DNA of 64,000 bases from Frigidibacter sp. SD6-1 (GTDB lineage Bacteria; Pseudomonadota; Alphaproteobacteria; Rhodobacterales; Rhodobacteraceae), in contig NZ_JARJNR010000006.1 in NCBI RefSeq assembly GCF_030143255.1, positions 248,001 through 312,000 of the forward strand. The letters run 5' to 3'. How positions within the stretch are numbered: position 1 is the first letter of the stretch; the number at the start of each line of letters is the position of its first letter. This document shows positions 52,696-60,379 of this stretch, piece by piece. The position numbers and the translations under genes were made by a program. The notes beneath the pieces were generated by a model that made no database searches, was not told the DNA's origin, and was given only the letters and a program-made list of their open reading frames with translations.

Positions 52696-54147
52696 ATGAA
52701 AGCACTTTCCAACGGGTTGGCGGCGGCGCTGGCCGCAGGCGTCGCGCTGACGGCGCCCGGTCTCGCCACGGCGCAGGACGTGGTGACCAAGCAGTATGAG
52801 GACGGCGGCGTCTACGAAGGCACCTTCAGGGACGGCAAGCAGCACGGGCGCGGCAGCTACCGGCTGCCCAACGGCTATGTCTACGAAGGCGACTGGGTCG
52901 AGGGCGAGATCCTTGGCCAGGGCAAGGCCACCTACCCCAACGGTTCCGTCTACGAAGGCCAGTTCCGGAAGGGTCGCCCCGACGGCAAGGGCAAGATCAC
53001 CTATGCCGACGGCTCGACCTACGAGGGCGATTGGGTGGCGGGCGAGATCGAGGGTGAGGGCACCGCGACCTATGCCAACGGCTCGGTCTATACCGGCCAT
53101 TTCACCAAGGCTTTGCATGACGGCAAGGGCATGATGACCGGTCCCGACGGCTACCGCTATGAAGGCGACTGGGTCAAGGGCGTGAAGGAAGGCCAGGGCA
53201 AGATCACCTATCCCGACGGCGCGACCTACGAAGGCCAGATGATCGGCGGCCAGCGCGGCGGCACCGGCACGCTGAGGCTCGCAAACGGGCTGACCTATGA
53301 GGGCACCTGGGCTGATGGCCAGATGAACGGTACGGGTAAACTCGTCCAGCCGAACGGCGATATCTACGAAGGCCCGCTGAAGGCCGGAAAGCGCCATGGC
53401 AAGGGCCGCGTGACCTATGCCAACGGCGATGTCTATGACGGCGGTTTCGTCGACGACAAGCGCTCGGGCCCGGGCAGCTTCCGCGGCAAGGACGGCTATG
53501 CCTATGAAGGCGAATGGAAAGAGGGCCAGATCAGCGGCTTGGGCAAGGTCACCTACCCCGACGGATCGGTCTATGAAGGCCAGTTCCTGAACGATGCGGC
53601 CGACGGCATGGGCAAGATCACCTACAAGGACGGCTCGACCTATGAAGGCGGCTGGAAGGCGGGGGTGATCGAGGGCGAGGGCAAGGCCAGCTACGCCAAC
53701 GGCCTCGTCTACGAAGGCGGTTTCCTCAAGGGCAAGAACCACGGCAAGGGCAAGATGACCTATCCCGACGGTTACACCTATGAAGGTGACTGGAAGGACG
53801 GCAACCGCGACGGTCAGGGCGTGGCCAGCTATGCCGACGGCACCACCTATACCGGCGGCTTCGTCAAGGGCCAGCGCGAGGGCCAGGGCGAGATCGTGAT
53901 GACGGACGGCTTCCGCTATACCGGCGGCTGGAAGGGCGGCGAGATGGACGGCGTGGGCACCGCCACCTACCCCAACGGCGATGTCTATGAGGGCGAGTTC
54001 CGCAATGGCCGCCGGCAGGGCAAGGGCACGATGCGCTACAAGTCGGGCGAGACGGCGACCGGCACCTGGGCCGAAGGCACGCTGACCGAGGAGGCGCCCG
54101 CACCCGCCGAAGGCGAGGCCGCGCCTGCCGAAGGCAGCGGCAACTGA
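52696..54147 (+). CDS. Exported MORN-repeat protein
   Basis: A 483-residue protein. The signal peptide ends near ATA-QD (residue 27). From about 35 to 455 it consists of 18-19 MORN units of 23 residues (YEGxWxxGxxxGxGxxxxxxGxx). A short Ala/Glu/Pro tail closes it. MORN stacks form long beta ribbons that scaffold membranes or proteins; a role at the outer membrane or periplasm is possible but unproven. The antisense long frame is a by-product of the repeats. The next gene starts eight bases after the stop. Confidence 0.9.
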   Translation: MKALSNGLAAALAAGVALTAPGLATAQDVVTKQYEDGGVYEGTFRDGKQHGRGSYRLPNGYVYEGDWVEGEILGQGKATYPNGSVYEGQFRKGRPDGKGKITYADGSTYEGDWVAGEIEGEGTATYANGSVYTGHFTKALHDGKGMMTGPDGYRYEGDWVKGVKEGQGKITYPDGATYEGQMIGGQRGGTGTLRLANGLTYEGTWADGQMNGTGKLVQPNGDIYEGPLKAGKRHGKGRVTYANGDVYDGGFVDDKRSGPGSFRGKDGYAYEGEWKEGQISGLGKVTYPDGSVYEGQFLNDAADGMGKITYKDGSTYEGGWKAGVIEGEGKASYANGLVYEGGFLKGKNHGKGKMTYPDGYTYEGDWKDGNRDGQGVASYADGTTYTGGFVKGQREGQGEIVMTDGFRYTGGWKGGEMDGVGTATYPNGDVYEGEFRNGRRQGKGTMRYKSGETATGTWAEGTLTEEAPAPAEGEAAPAEGSGN

Positions 54148-54155
54148 GGGCACCG

Positions 54156-54926
54156 ATGGCAGACAAGCCTCGCAAGGGCGCGGCGCGCATCGCCGATGTG
54201 CCGCCCGACGTGCTCGCCGACCTCAATGCCGGTCGGATCGAGGCGGCGACCTTGTCGGAAAATCTCGCGACCGATTTCGGGCTCCTCCTGTCGCATGTCC
54301 TGCCTGAACTCGCGCCGCGCGCAAATGAGATCGACCCGAAGGCAGGCGTCACCCGGCGGATGGCCACCGTCGCCGATCTGATACTGGAAAGCGACGCCGA
54401 CGACCGGATCGCCCGCCTCGCCCGCCACCCGTCCGATCTGGCGCGCGGCTGGGGCGCCTTCGCGCTCGCGGGCTTGCCGGGCCTGTCGCTCGCCGACCGG
54501 CTCCTGCGAATGCGGCCTTTCGCCGACGACCCGCATTTCGGCGTGCGCGAATGGGCCTGGCTCGCGCTTCGCCCCCATGTCGTCGAAGCGCCGGGCGAGG
54601 CGATCGACCTTCTGAAGCCCTGGGCCTCGGACCCGTCCGCCAACATCCGGCGCTTCGCCATCGAAGCCACCCGCCCGCGCGGCGTCTGGTGCGCCCATAT
54701 CGCCGCGCTGAAGTCTGACCCGGAGCCCGGCCGCGCCCTTCTGAGCCAAGTCCGCGCCGACCCTGCGCGCTATGTGCAGGATTCGACCGCGAACTGGCTG
54801 AACGACGCCTGGAAAAGCCGCCCCGACTGGGTCGAGGCGCTGTGCGCTGAGTGGGCCGCCGAAAGCCCCGGACCCGCCACCGCCTACATTGTCCGCCGCG
54901 CGCTGCGGAACCGGGCCCCGGCCTGA
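54156..54926 (+). CDS. HEAT-repeat DNA alkylation repair (AlkD)-like protein
   Basis: A 256-residue alpha-helical protein of the ALK/AlkD HEAT-like family: ARHPSDLARGWGAFAL, FGVREWAWLALRPH, NIRRFAIEATRPRGVW and ANWLNDAWKSRPDWV. AlkD glycosylases excise bulky alkylated bases. The conserved Trp/Asp/Arg active-site set is partly visible (W187-type residues), so glycosylase activity is likely but not certain. Tightly linked to the MORN gene. Confidence 0.78.
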   Translation: MADKPRKGAARIADVPPDVLADLNAGRIEAATLSENLATDFGLLLSHVLPELAPRANEIDPKAGVTRRMATVADLILESDADDRIARLARHPSDLARGWGAFALAGLPGLSLADRLLRMRPFADDPHFGVREWAWLALRPHVVEAPGEAIDLLKPWASDPSANIRRFAIEATRPRGVWCAHIAALKSDPEPGRALLSQVRADPARYVQDSTANWLNDAWKSRPDWVEALCAEWAAESPGPATAYIVRRALRNRAPA

Positions 54927-54950
54927 CCCGGACCATCGCGTTTGCGCAAC

Positions 54951-55121
54951 TTGCGGATCACCACGATCTTCACCCTGAACAACCTTGCGGCCTTCACCGC
55001 ATGGACACTCGCCGGCGACCGCATCGCCTCCCGTTTCCGCGACAGGCACAGCGCGCAGTGGCTGAACCTGAGCTTTGGCCTGATGCTTGCCGCTTTGGCC
55101 ATCTGGATGGTGGTGCGCTGA
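54951..55121 (+). pseudogene. LysE-type translocator C-terminal remnant
   Basis: A 56-residue open stretch starting at a TTG reads LNNLAAFTAWTLAGDRIASR and LNLSFGLMLAALAIWMVV, which resembles the last two helices of LysE/RhtB amino-acid exporters (normally about 205 residues). No upstream part is present because the AlkD-like gene ends at 54926. I read it as a decayed fragment. Confidence 0.5.
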
Positions 55122-55183
55122 CGGCGCGTCGCATTTCTCCGCCGTCCCCCGGATTTTTCGCTTTTCCTTTCCGTCGAGGCACG

Positions 55184-55189
55184 TATAGT
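55184..55189 (+). promoter_or_regulatory. -10 box of the leu leader transcript
   Basis: TATAGT lies nine bases before the leader-peptide ATG, with a weak -35 (TTTTCC, 55162-55167). Transcription would start at or within a few bases of that ATG, so the leader peptide is probably translated from a leaderless mRNA. Confidence 0.45.
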
Positions 55190-55197
55190 CCGGCGCC

Positions 55198-55287
55198 ATG
55201 AAGCGAAGCTTGATCCAGATTCATGCGATTTCGGGTGCCTCCTGCGCCCTGCCGCTTCGCGGGCTCCTTCTTCTTACTGGCCTCTGA
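55198..55287 (+). CDS. leuL: leuA leader peptide with Leu run
   Basis: A 29-codon ORF (MKRSLIQIHAISGASCALPL, then RGLLLLTGL) ends 78 bases before leuA. It has seven Leu codons, four in a row (CTC CTT CTT CTT-type block) near the end, the hallmark of leucine-controlled attenuation. The stop codon lies inside the first of two mutually exclusive hairpins. It is too short for most gene callers. Confidence 0.75.
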   Translation: MKRSLIQIHAISGASCALPLRGLLLLTGL

Positions 55288-55331
55288 GCGTGCCATCCGG
55301 CGCGACCGCTCAGATGTGTCAGCGCCGGGAT
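55284..55331 (+). promoter_or_regulatory. leuA attenuator: two alternative hairpins
   Basis: CTGAGCG (55284-55290) pairs with CGCTCAG (55307-55313). ATCCGGCGC (55295-55303), within that loop, pairs with GCGCCGGGAT (55322-55331) apart from one bulge. Both cannot form as simple stems at once. A stalled ribosome on the Leu run would cover the first arm and favour the second. There is no T-run after the second stem, so the stop signal may be Rho-dependent or act on translation. Confidence 0.55.
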
Positions 55332-55364
55332 GAAGAAGCCAGAGACCCTAGACAGAGACAGACC

Positions 55365-56951
55365 ATGACCGACAAGACCCAAAGCCGCGCCGATCAGGAC
55401 CGCGTGGTGATCTTCGACACCACGCTGCGCGACGGCGAACAATCGCCCGGCGCCACCATGACCCATGACGAAAAGCTCGAGATCGCAGAGATGCTCGACG
55501 AGATGGGGGTGGATATCATCGAGGCGGGCTTCCCCATCGCTTCCGAGGGCGATTTCGCCGCCGTGTCCGAGATCGCGAAACGCGCGAAAGGCTCGACGAT
55601 CTGCGGCCTCGCGCGGGCGAACTTCAAGGATATCGACCGCTGCTGGGAGGCGGTGAAACACGCCCGCTCCCCCCGCATCCACACATTCATCGGCACTTCG
55701 CCCCTCCACCGCGCCATCCCGAACCTGACCCAGGACCAGATGGCCGAGCGCATCCATGAAACCGTGACCCACGCCCGCAACCTTTGCGACAATGTGCAAT
55801 GGTCGCCGATGGATGCGACACGGACGGAACATGATTACCTCTGCCGGGTCGTGGAAATCGCCATCAAGGCGGGCGCCACCACGATCAACATCCCCGATAC
55901 GGTGGGCTATACCGCGCCTGCCGAAAGCGCCGATCTGATCCGCATGCTTCTGGAACGGGTGCCCGGGGCGGACAAGATCATCTTCGCCACCCACTGCCAC
56001 AACGACCTCGGCATGGCGACGGCGAACGCGCTGGCGGCTGTGGTTGCCGGCGCCCGCCAGATCGAATGCACCATCAACGGCCTCGGTGAACGGGCGGGCA
56101 ATACCGCGCTGGAAGAGGTGGTCATGGCGCTGAAGGTCCGCAATGACATCATGCCCTACCGGACCGGCATCGACACGACGAAGATCATGAACATCTCGCG
56201 CCGGGTCGCGACCGTCTCTGGCTTCCCGGTCCAGTTCAACAAGGCGATCGTCGGCAAGAATGCCTTCGCGCATGAAAGCGGCATCCATCAGGACGGCATG
56301 CTGAAGAACGCCGAAACCTTTGAAATCATGCGCCCGTCCGACATCGGGCTGGCCGCGTCGAGCCTGCCCTTGGGCAAGCATTCGGGGCGCCATGCGCTCC
56401 GCACCAAGATGGCCGACCTGGGCTTCGACCTCGCCGACAATCAGCTGAACGATGTTTTCGTCCGCTTCAAGGCGCTCGCCGACCGCAAGAAGGAGGTCTT
56501 TGACGACGACCTTCTGGCGCTGATGAAAGAGCATGAGGCCAATACCACCAGCGACCATCTCCAGCTGAAGCGCCTGCGCGTGGTCTGCGGCACCGACGGC
56601 CCGCAGGAAGCCGAGCTGACCCTGTCGGTCGACGGCGTGGATCATGAGATCGACGCGACCGGCGACGGGCCGGTCGATGCGGCCTTCAACGCGGTGAAGA
56701 TGCTTTACCCGCACAAGGCGCGGCTGCAGCTTTACCAGGTGCATGCGGTGACCGAAGGCACGGACGCGCAGGCAACCGTCTCGGTCCGGGTCGAGGAGGA
56801 TGGCCGCATCGCCACCGGCCAGTCGGCCGATACCGACACGGTCGTGGCCAGCGTGAAGGCCTATATCAACGCGCTCAACCGCCTGATCGTGCGCCGCACC
56901 AAATCGGCGCCGGGCGATGATGTGAAGACCGTCTCGATGCGCGACGCCTGA
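55365..56951 (+). CDS. leuA: 2-isopropylmalate synthase
   Basis: A 528-residue enzyme joining acetyl-CoA and 2-ketoisovalerate, the first step of leucine synthesis. The catalytic TIM barrel begins FDTTLRDGEQSPGA; metal-binding HCHNDLGMATANAL and GLGERAGN are intact. The LeuA dimer (regulatory) domain beyond about 390 allows leucine feedback. Preceded by a Leu-rich leader peptide. Confidence 0.97.
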   Translation: MTDKTQSRADQDRVVIFDTTLRDGEQSPGATMTHDEKLEIAEMLDEMGVDIIEAGFPIASEGDFAAVSEIAKRAKGSTICGLARANFKDIDRCWEAVKHARSPRIHTFIGTSPLHRAIPNLTQDQMAERIHETVTHARNLCDNVQWSPMDATRTEHDYLCRVVEIAIKAGATTINIPDTVGYTAPAESADLIRMLLERVPGADKIIFATHCHNDLGMATANALAAVVAGARQIECTINGLGERAGNTALEEVVMALKVRNDIMPYRTGIDTTKIMNISRRVATVSGFPVQFNKAIVGKNAFAHESGIHQDGMLKNAETFEIMRPSDIGLAASSLPLGKHSGRHALRTKMADLGFDLADNQLNDVFVRFKALADRKKEVFDDDLLALMKEHEANTTSDHLQLKRLRVVCGTDGPQEAELTLSVDGVDHEIDATGDGPVDAAFNAVKMLYPHKARLQLYQVHAVTEGTDAQATVSVRVEEDGRIATGQSADTDTVVASVKAYINALNRLIVRRTKSAPGDDVKTVSMRDA

Positions 56952-56962
56952 TGGCAGGCGGG

Positions 56963-57071
56963 GCGGAAAAACGTTCCCGAACGTTTTTCCGCTGTCGGAG
57001 ACGCAAAATCCTTCAGGAAGGATTTTGCCGCGCGGCGGCGGGGGGCAAAATCCTTCGCAAAGGATTTTGCC
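56963..57071. terminator. Three consecutive perfect hairpins downstream of leuA
   Basis: Stem 1: 14 bp, GCGGAAAAACGTTC (56963-56976) with 56979-56992. Stem 2: 12 bp, GCAAAATCCTTC (57003-57014) with 57017-57028. Stem 3: 12 bp, GGCAAAATCCTT (57044-57055) with 57060-57071. They fill the gap between convergent leuA and rnhA and probably terminate from both sides. Stems 2 and 3 share the core of the palindrome at 9761-9786. Confidence 0.8.
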
Positions 57072-57085
57072 GCGTCACCCGCGCG

Positions 57086-57556
57086 TCAGCCTTCGGTTCG
57101 GCGCGCGGGCTTGAAGGGCTTCATCCCCGCCCGCGCCAGTTCGTCGGCGCGTTCGTTCTCGGGGTGGCCTGCATGGCCCTTGATCCATTCCCAGCGCACC
57201 TGATGGCGGGCCTGCGCCTCATCGAGCCTTTGCCACAGATCGATGTTCTTCACCGGCTTCCTGTCGGCCGTGCGCCAGCCGTTCCGCTTCCAGCCGAAGA
57301 TCCATTGGGTGACGCCATTCTTCACATAGGCGCTGTCGGTCACCAAGGTGATCGCCGTCGCCCTGCCCAGTGCCTCCAAGGCCGAGATCGCGGCCAGAAG
57401 CTCCATCCGGTTGTTCGTCGTCTCCGCCTCGCCGCCGGAAAGGGTGCGTTCCTTAACCACCCTGTCGCCCGCCTTCGCCTGCAACAGCACCCCCCAGCCC
57501 CCCGGCCCCGGGTTGCCCGAACAGGCGCCATCGGTGAAGGCGAAATAGTCAGGCAT
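57086..57556 (-). CDS. rnhA: Ribonuclease HI
   Basis: A 156-residue RNase H that cuts RNA in RNA-DNA hybrids. Active-site residues Asp9 ([16 protein letters not shown]), Glu52 (NNRMELLAA), Asp74 (VTDSAYV) and Asp138 (NERADELAR) are all present. Its start overlaps the ispH 3' end by eight bases. Confidence 0.97.
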   Translation of the reverse strand: MPDYFAFTDGACSGNPGPGGWGVLLQAKAGDRVVKERTLSGGEAETTNNRMELLAAISALEALGRATAITLVTDSAYVKNGVTQWIFGWKRNGWRTADRKPVKNIDLWQRLDEAQARHQVRWEWIKGHAGHPENERADELARAGMKPFKPARRTEG

Positions 57557-58520
57557 GGTCCGCTTTCACCGCCCGAGGTTCCCGCAGAACCCGCGGCACC
57601 TTGAACTCGACCCGCTCCTCTGCCGTCTCGACCAGTTCGACCGTCAGGTCGAACCGGGCGCGGAACGCCTCAATCACCTCGTTGACCAGCACCTCGGGCG
57701 CGCTCGCCCCGGCCGTCACACCCACCGCCTCCGCACCTTCAAGCGCCCGCCAGTCGATGTCGGTCGCGCGCTGGACAAGCTGCGCATAGACACAGCCCGC
57801 CGCCCGGCCCACTTCCACCAGACGCCTGGAGTTCGACGAATTCGGCGCCCCGATCACCAGAAGGGCGTCGATCTTCGGCGCGATCGCCTTCACCGCCTCC
57901 TGCCGGTTGGTCGTGGCATAGCAGATATCTTCCTTGTGCGGCCCGATGATCGCCGGAAACCGCGCCTTCAGCGCCGCGACGACCGCCGCCGTATCATCGA
58001 CCGACAGGGTCGTCTGGGTGATGAAGGCCAGCTTGCCCTCGTCGCGCGGCTTCACTTGCGCCACATCGGTGACGGTTTCCACGAGGATCACCTCGCCCTC
58101 GGGCAATTGCCCCATCGTGCCCAGCACCTCCGGATGCCCGGCATGGCCGATCATCACCATCTGCAATCCGTTCTGATGGTGCCGCTCGGCCTCGATATGG
58201 ACCTTCGACACCAAGGGGCAGGTCGCATCGACATAGACCATCCGCCGCCGCTCGGCCTCGGCCGGAACCGCCTTCGGCACGCCATGGGCCGAAAAGATCA
58301 CCGGACGGTCCACCGGGCATTCGTCCAGTTCCTCGACGAAGACCGCGCCCTTCTCCCTCAGCCCGTCCACCACAAATTTGTTATGGACGATCTCATGGCG
58401 CACATAGACCGGCGCCCCCCATTTCTCGATCGCCATCTCGACGATCTTGATCGCGCGGTCGACGCCCGCGCAGAAGCCGCGCGGCGCGGCGAGATAGAGG
58501 TGAAGCTTTGCGTTCGACAT
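57549..58520 (-). CDS. ispH: 4-hydroxy-3-methylbut-2-enyl diphosphate reductase
   Basis: A 323-residue [4Fe-4S] enzyme making IPP and DMAPP in the MEP pathway. Cluster Cys17 ([12 protein letters not shown]), Cys near 101 (DATCPLVSK) and Cys near 197 ([11 protein letters not shown]) are present, as is the SSNSRRL active-site stretch. Overlaps rnhA by eight bases, a pairing common in the order. Confidence 0.97.
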   Translation of the reverse strand: MSNAKLHLYLAAPRGFCAGVDRAIKIVEMAIEKWGAPVYVRHEIVHNKFVVDGLREKGAVFVEELDECPVDRPVIFSAHGVPKAVPAEAERRRMVYVDATCPLVSKVHIEAERHHQNGLQMVMIGHAGHPEVLGTMGQLPEGEVILVETVTDVAQVKPRDEGKLAFITQTTLSVDDTAAVVAALKARFPAIIGPHKEDICYATTNRQEAVKAIAPKIDALLVIGAPNSSNSRRLVEVGRAAGCVYAQLVQRATDIDWRALEGAEAVGVTAGASAPEVLVNEVIEAFRARFDLTVELVETAEERVEFKVPRVLREPRAVKADHA

Positions 58521-58609
58521 GAAAGTTCCAGCCGGGCGTTTCCACGCCCGGTTAGGCCCGCGCGCGGGACCGGTGTCAAGCGGATTGGCCGGGGCCCTTG
58601 GGCCCGGGA

Positions 58610-59182
58610 TCAGTCTTCGACAGCGGCCACTGCGACCGATTCCCCGCGCGGTTCGCGCGGCGGACGACCGATGACATCGCGCAGCGCATCGAGCTCGATG
58701 AAGTTGTCGGCCTGGCGGCGCAGTTCGTCGGCGATCATCGGCGGCTGCGAGCGGATGGTCGAGACGACCGAAACCCGCACCCCCTGGCGCTGCAGATTCT
58801 CGACCAGCGCGCGGTAGTCGCCATCCCCGGAGAAGAGCACGACATGATCCACACGCGGCGCAAGCTGCATCGCGTCGACCGTCAGCTCGACCTCCATATT
58901 GCCCTTCACCTTCCGGCGGCCCTGGCTGTCGGTATATTCCCGCGCGGGCTTCGTCACCATGGTGAAGCCGTTGTAGTTCAGCCAGTCGACCAGAGGCCGG
59001 ATCGGGGAATAGTCGTCGTTCTCCAGAAGGGCCGTGTAGTAGAACGCCCGCAACAGTTTCGACCGCCGTTCGAATTCCTGTCGCAGGAGCTTGTAGTCGA
59101 TGTCGAAGCCCAACGCTTTCGCCGCCGCGTAAAGGTTGGAACCATCGATGAACAGCGCAAGCCGTTCGTCTTTGTAGAACAT
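58610..59182 (-). CDS. NYN/LabA-like PIN-fold nuclease
   Basis: A 190-residue NYN-domain protein. The acidic active-site residues are evident: FIDGSNLY near 10, then ELTVDAMQL and [16 protein letters not shown]. Such proteins are Mg2+-dependent RNases; the substrate is unknown. ATG 59182 with AAAGGGAC upstream is the start. It diverges from folK. Confidence 0.9.
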   Translation of the reverse strand: MFYKDERLALFIDGSNLYAAAKALGFDIDYKLLRQEFERRSKLLRAFYYTALLENDDYSPIRPLVDWLNYNGFTMVTKPAREYTDSQGRRKVKGNMEVELTVDAMQLAPRVDHVVLFSGDGDYRALVENLQRQGVRVSVVSTIRSQPPMIADELRRQADNFIELDALRDVIGRPPREPRGESVAVAAVED

Positions 59183-59313
59183 TAATGTCCCTTTCAAAAA
59201 ACTCGGACAGAGTGGCTTCCGTAAGTGTGGTTTACAGACTAGTTACGACAAACACCAACGGGCTCTGGCGGACACGGCCAAAGCATACGCGATTAAGCGG
59301 AATTCTAGCGTAA

Positions 59314-59889
59314 ATGGAATCTGTCCAAAAGAATAGGTGCTGCATCTTGGCACTTGGCGGCAACGAACCGTCAGGGTTCGGGCCGCCGGCGCGGACGATC
59401 ACCCTTTCGCTCGCCCGTCTCGCCACCTCCCTCGGGCCGCTTCTTGCCGTCAGCCGGTTCTATCTGACACCGGCCTTTCCGGCGGGCTCGGGTCCGGAAT
59501 ATGTGAACGCAGTCGCGGCCTTAGCAACCGACAAGGCACCGGAAGCGATCCTTCCCTGCCTTCATCAGATCGAGGCCGAGGCCGGACGGACGAGGGAACG
59601 TCGCTGGGGCGCGCGGACGCTGGACCTCGACCTCCTGCTTGTCGGCGATCTGATCCTGCCGGACCAGAAAACTGTTGCAGAATGGATATGCCTCGATGCC
59701 GAAATGCAACAATCCGCGACACCGGACCGGCTGATTCTCCCCCATCCCCGCCTGCAGGACCGCGCCTTCGTCCTCGTGCCCCTGGCCGAGGTCGCGCCGG
59801 GCCACCGCCACCCCTTGACAGGTCGGACGGTGACCGAAATGCTCGCCGCACTCCCGACGGAGGATCGCCGCGCGGTGCGCCCGTTCTGA
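59314..59889 (+). CDS. folK: 2-amino-4-hydroxy-6-hydroxymethyldihydropteridine pyrophosphokinase
   Basis: A 191-residue HPPK transferring pyrophosphate from ATP in folate synthesis. Motifs: LALGGNEPSG near 12, VSRFYLTPAFP, RWGARTLDLDLLL with catalytic Asp pair, and HPRLQDRAFVLVPLAE. rpoZ starts 114 bases downstream on the same strand. Confidence 0.95.
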   Translation: MESVQKNRCCILALGGNEPSGFGPPARTITLSLARLATSLGPLLAVSRFYLTPAFPAGSGPEYVNAVAALATDKAPEAILPCLHQIEAEAGRTRERRWGARTLDLDLLLVGDLILPDQKTVAEWICLDAEMQQSATPDRLILPHPRLQDRAFVLVPLAEVAPGHRHPLTGRTVTEMLAALPTEDRRAVRPF

Positions 59890-60003
59890 GCGGTCCTGCG
59901 CGCGGCGCGGTTTTTCTGCGCGGCGGCGATAGGTGCTTGTCTTTCCCGGGTCTTGGTCCTAAATAGCGGTTTCCAGCTTTTCCGAAGGAATTGGAGTCTG
60001 CTC

Positions 60004-60357
60004 ATGGCCCGCGTTACGGTCGAAGATTGCGTTGACAAGGTCCCGAACCGGTTCGAGCTCGTGATGCTCGCCGCGCACCGGGCGCGCGAGATCGCTGCGG
60101 GCTCCGGCCTGACCATCGACCGCGACAACGACAAGAACCCGGTCGTGGCGCTGCGCGAGATCGCTGACGAAACCCAGACCGCCGACGACCTGCGCGAACG
60201 GATGATCGAAAGCCACCAGACCCAGATCGAGGTCGACGAGGCAGAGGATGACGACATGGCGCTGCTGATGAGCGCCGAGATGGATCGCCCGGCGCATGAC
60301 GACATGTCGGAAGAAAAACTCCTCCGCGCCCTGATGGAAGCACAGGGCGAGGCCTGA
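60004..60357 (+). CDS. rpoZ: RNA polymerase omega subunit
   Basis: A 117-residue omega subunit: [20 protein letters not shown], then REIAAGS and [11 protein letters not shown]. It helps fold beta' and forms part of a ppGpp site. It precedes the ppGpp synthetase gene by 22 bases, the widely conserved rpoZ-spoT order. The acidic C-terminal tail is typical of alphaproteobacteria. Confidence 0.96.
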   Translation: MARVTVEDCVDKVPNRFELVMLAAHRAREIAAGSGLTIDRDNDKNPVVALREIADETQTADDLRERMIESHQTQIEVDEAEDDDMALLMSAEMDRPAHDDMSEEKLLRALMEAQGEA

Positions 60358-60379
60358 TCGGCCTGAAGGCGGACCCGCG

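Noticed and set aside
52549-54153. 534-residue open frame antisense to the MORN gene
   Set aside because: Its periodic pattern is the complement of the MORN repeats; it covers the MORN start region and has no independent homology.
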